Source of the DNA: Verrucomicrobiota bacterium
GTDB taxonomy: Bacteria; Verrucomicrobiota; Verrucomicrobiia; Opitutales; Opitutaceae
Reading direction: 5' to 3'
DNA: 18,404 nt
NCBI GenBank assembly: GCA_023447015.1
Contig: JAEXPG010000385.1
Span: 1 to 18,404, forward strand
Shown piece after piece: positions 16,741-18,404 of the stretch. Below the pieces are notes generated by a model. The model did no database searches. It saw nothing but the letters and a program-made list of their open reading frames with translations, and had not been told where the DNA came from. The position numbers were made by a program, and so were the translations under genes. Every line of letters starts with the position of its first letter. Position 1 is the stretch's first letter.

Positions 16741-16770
16741 AAAGGGGATGGCGTTCACCAATCACACATC

Positions 16771-18404
16771 ATGAAGACCCTTCGCTCGTTGATTCTCGCT
16801 GCTACCGGATTGCTTGCCGGTGCCATGACCGCCTCCGCAGCCGGTACCCTGACCGCGACTGGCGCGACGCAGGCCCCGATCCAGATTCGCGACCACCGCG
16901 TCGAGATCGTCATCAACAACGGCTTTGCCCGCACCGAGGTCACCCAGACCTTCTTCAATCCGAACGCACGGGATCTCGAGGCGGTCTACGCGTGCCCGGT
17001 GCCGAAGAGCGCCAGCCTGTCCGAGATGACCATCTGGGCGGGCGAGAAGGAGCTGCACGGTGAAGTGCTCGCCAAGCCGCAGGCCCAGCAGGTCTACGAG
17101 GAGGAGAAGGCCGCCGGCAACGACACCGGGCTTGCCGCCAAGAACAGCTACCAGACCTTCGAGTTCCGCGTCTCGCCCGTCCGCGCGAATGCCGAGACGC
17201 GCGTCCGCTTTGTCTACTACCAGCCGCTCGAGATCGACACCGGCGTGGGTCGCTACCTCTATCCGCTCGAGGACGGCGGCACCGACGACGCCGGGGCCTC
17301 GTTCTGGACGCAGAACAAGGCCGTCGAGGGCAACCTCTCGATCTCGCTCGAGCTGAAGAGCGCCGCGCCGATCGCCGACGTGCGCGTGCCCGGCTTCGAG
17401 TCCGCCGCCGACGTGGAGAAACTCGCCGACGGACACTACCGCGTGAGACTCGAACGCACCACGGCGAAGCTCGATCGCGACTTCCTGTTCTACTATCGCC
17501 TGCAGGACGGCCTGCCCGGTCGCATCGAGGTCATCCCGTACCGCGCCGCCGCCGACAAGCCGGGCACGTTCATGATGGTCGTCACCCCCGGCGTCGACCT
17601 CGCCCCGCTCACCAACGGCGCCGACTACGTCTACGTCCTCGACGTCTCCGGCAGCATGCAGGGCAAGATCGCCACGCTGGCCCGCGGCGTGGGCAAGGCC
17701 CTGGGCGAGATGAAGCCGCAGGACCGGTTCCGCATCGTCACCTTCAACGACTCCGCCCGCGAGGTCGTGCCCTGGACCGCCGCCTCGCCCGAGGCCGTCC
17801 AGCGCGCCCTTGCCGTCGTGCAGGGCCTCACCGCCGACGGCAGCACCAACCTCTTCGAGGGCCTGCAACTCCGCAACCAGAGTACGGATGCCGACCGCGC
17901 CACCTCGCTTGTGCTCGTGACCGACGGCGTGACCAACACCGGCGTCGTCGACCCGAAGGAGTTCGCGAAGCTGCTGCGCAAACAGGACCTCCGCGTTTTC
18001 GGCTTCCTGATGGGCAACAACGCCAACTGGCCGCTGCTGCGCGTGGCCGCGGAGGCGAGCGGCGGCTTCTACACCGGCGTCTCCAACGACGACGACATCC
18101 TCGGCCAGATCCTGCTCGCCAAGTCGAAGATCTGTTTCGAGGCCATGCACGACGCCCAGCTGAAGATCACCGGCGTGCGCGTGACCGAGACCACCGGCGA
18201 CTACCCCGGCAAGCTCTACCGCGGCCAGCAGCTTGTCGTCTTCGGCCGCTACGAGAAGGCCGGCCCCGCGAAGGTCGAGCTCCGCGCCCGCATCACCGGC
18301 GAGGACAAGACCTACGCGACCACCTTCAACTTCCCCGAGACCGACACCGAGAACCCCGAGATCGAGCGCCTCTGGGCCATGAGCCTGTGCGAGCAGATCG
18401 AGAC
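16771..18404 (+). CDS. Secreted VIT and VWA domain protein, 3' end outside window
   Basis: 544 complete codons are seen, open to the window edge. Residues 1-24 are a signal peptide (MKTLRSLILAATG..., AMTASAA cleavage region). Residues about 36-160 match a VIT (vault/inter-alpha-trypsin) domain: VEIVINNGFARTEVTQTFFNPN, then AVYACPVP and a QVYEEEKAAGND segment. A VWA domain follows: MIDAS residues DVSGSM (291-296), T359 in GSTNLFEGL, and D385 in VTDGV are all present, so metal-ion-dependent ligand binding is predicted. The part after about residue 460 looks like a beta-rich region. The missing C-terminus would show whether there is a sortase, exosortase (PEP-CTERM) or membrane anchor. VIT/VWA proteins of this kind are exported and surface-associated in many bacteria. 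Expression should depend on sigma-54 through the promoter at 16724-16740. Confidence 0.9.
   Translation, partial: MKTLRSLILAATGLLAGAMTASAAGTLTATGATQAPIQIRDHRVEIVINNGFARTEVTQTFFNPNARDLEAVYACPVPKSASLSEMTIWAGEKELHGEVLAKPQAQQVYEEEKAAGNDTGLAAKNSYQTFEFRVSPVRANAETRVRFVYYQPLEIDTGVGRYLYPLEDGGTDDAGASFWTQNKAVEGNLSISLELKSAAPIADVRVPGFESAADVEKLADGHYRVRLERTTAKLDRDFLFYYRLQDGLPGRIEVIPYRAAADKPGTFMMVVTPGVDLAPLTNGADYVYVLDVSGSMQGKIATLARGVGKALGEMKPQDRFRIVTFNDSAREVVPWTAASPEAVQRALAVVQGLTADGSTNLFEGLQLRNQSTDADRATSLVLVTDGVTNTGVVDPKEFAKLLRKQDLRVFGFLMGNNANWPLLRVAAEASGGFYTGVSNDDDILGQILLAKSKICFEAMHDAQLKITGVRVTETTGDYPGKLYRGQQLVVFGRYEKAGPAKVELRARITGEDKTYATTFNFPETDTENPEIERLWAMSLCEQIE

Larger units (their letters stand above)
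16592..16770. promoter_or_regulatory. Divergent regulatory region, sigma-54 activator / VIT-VWA gene
   Basis: 179 bp, clearly richer in A+T than the rest of the window. Besides the -24/-12 promoter and two palindromes listed separately, it holds a direct repeat TGATTA (16689-16694 and 16699-16704), 10 bp apart start to start. On the minus strand a TATAAT (16696-16691) could be the -10 box of the activator gene, but no -35 match is found at 16-18 bp. Confidence 0.5.

Noticed and set aside
16762..18150. A 462-codon minus-strand frame opposite the VIT/VWA gene
   Set aside because: The plus-strand frame has a signal peptide, VIT domain and full MIDAS; the minus-strand product has no recognisable domain.

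Overview
This is a GC-rich stretch of bacterial chromosome, with 16 protein genes complete or cut by the window ends, plus one probable small ORF. The mix suggests the Verrucomicrobiota, most likely an Opitutaceae-like organism. That placement is inference: it rests on base composition, start sites with almost no Shine-Dalgarno sequence, a lone HDOD protein, a TMTC-like membrane/TPR protein and an unusual sigma-54 activator. I see no rRNA, tRNA, CRISPR array, insertion sequence or phage gene.

Layout. Positions 1-3148 hold three minus-strand genes: a proline-rich single-pass membrane protein cut by the left edge, an HDOD-domain signalling protein, and HutF (formimidoylglutamate deiminase, histidine catabolism). 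From 3341 a plus-strand gene encodes what looks like the C-terminal specificity/tail part of a type IIG restriction-methyltransferase with no catalytic domain. Its end overlaps, tail to tail, a minus-strand ExoD-family membrane protein. A tight plus-strand operon follows (4891-6614): DUF985 cupin, PdxH (vitamin B6 salvage) and a SixA-like phosphohistidine phosphatase. Two ribosome-assembly GTPases, RsgA (minus) and EngB (plus), diverge from a common 184-bp region. Positions 8577-12813 hold an envelope group on the plus strand: a 45-residue membrane peptide translationally coupled to a GT-C glycosyltransferase, then a TMTC-like GT-C protein with nine TPR units. On the minus strand come a stand-alone receiver protein, a HAD hydrolase, a secreted DUF4252 protein with a clear terminator, and a sigma-54 activator. 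The right end is a divergent secreted VIT/VWA protein, cut by the window edge.

The most interesting part is the right end. The sigma-54 activator (15053-16591) has an uncharacterised N-terminal domain and an extra segment in its AAA+ domain. It diverges from the VIT/VWA gene across an AT-richer 179-bp region. That region holds a -24/-12 promoter with exact GG/GC spacing reading toward the VIT/VWA gene. Two palindromes lie upstream of it at distances typical of activator sites. The simplest reading is a dedicated activator-target pair for a secreted, possibly surface-exposed adhesion-type protein, with DUF4252 possibly part of the same unit.
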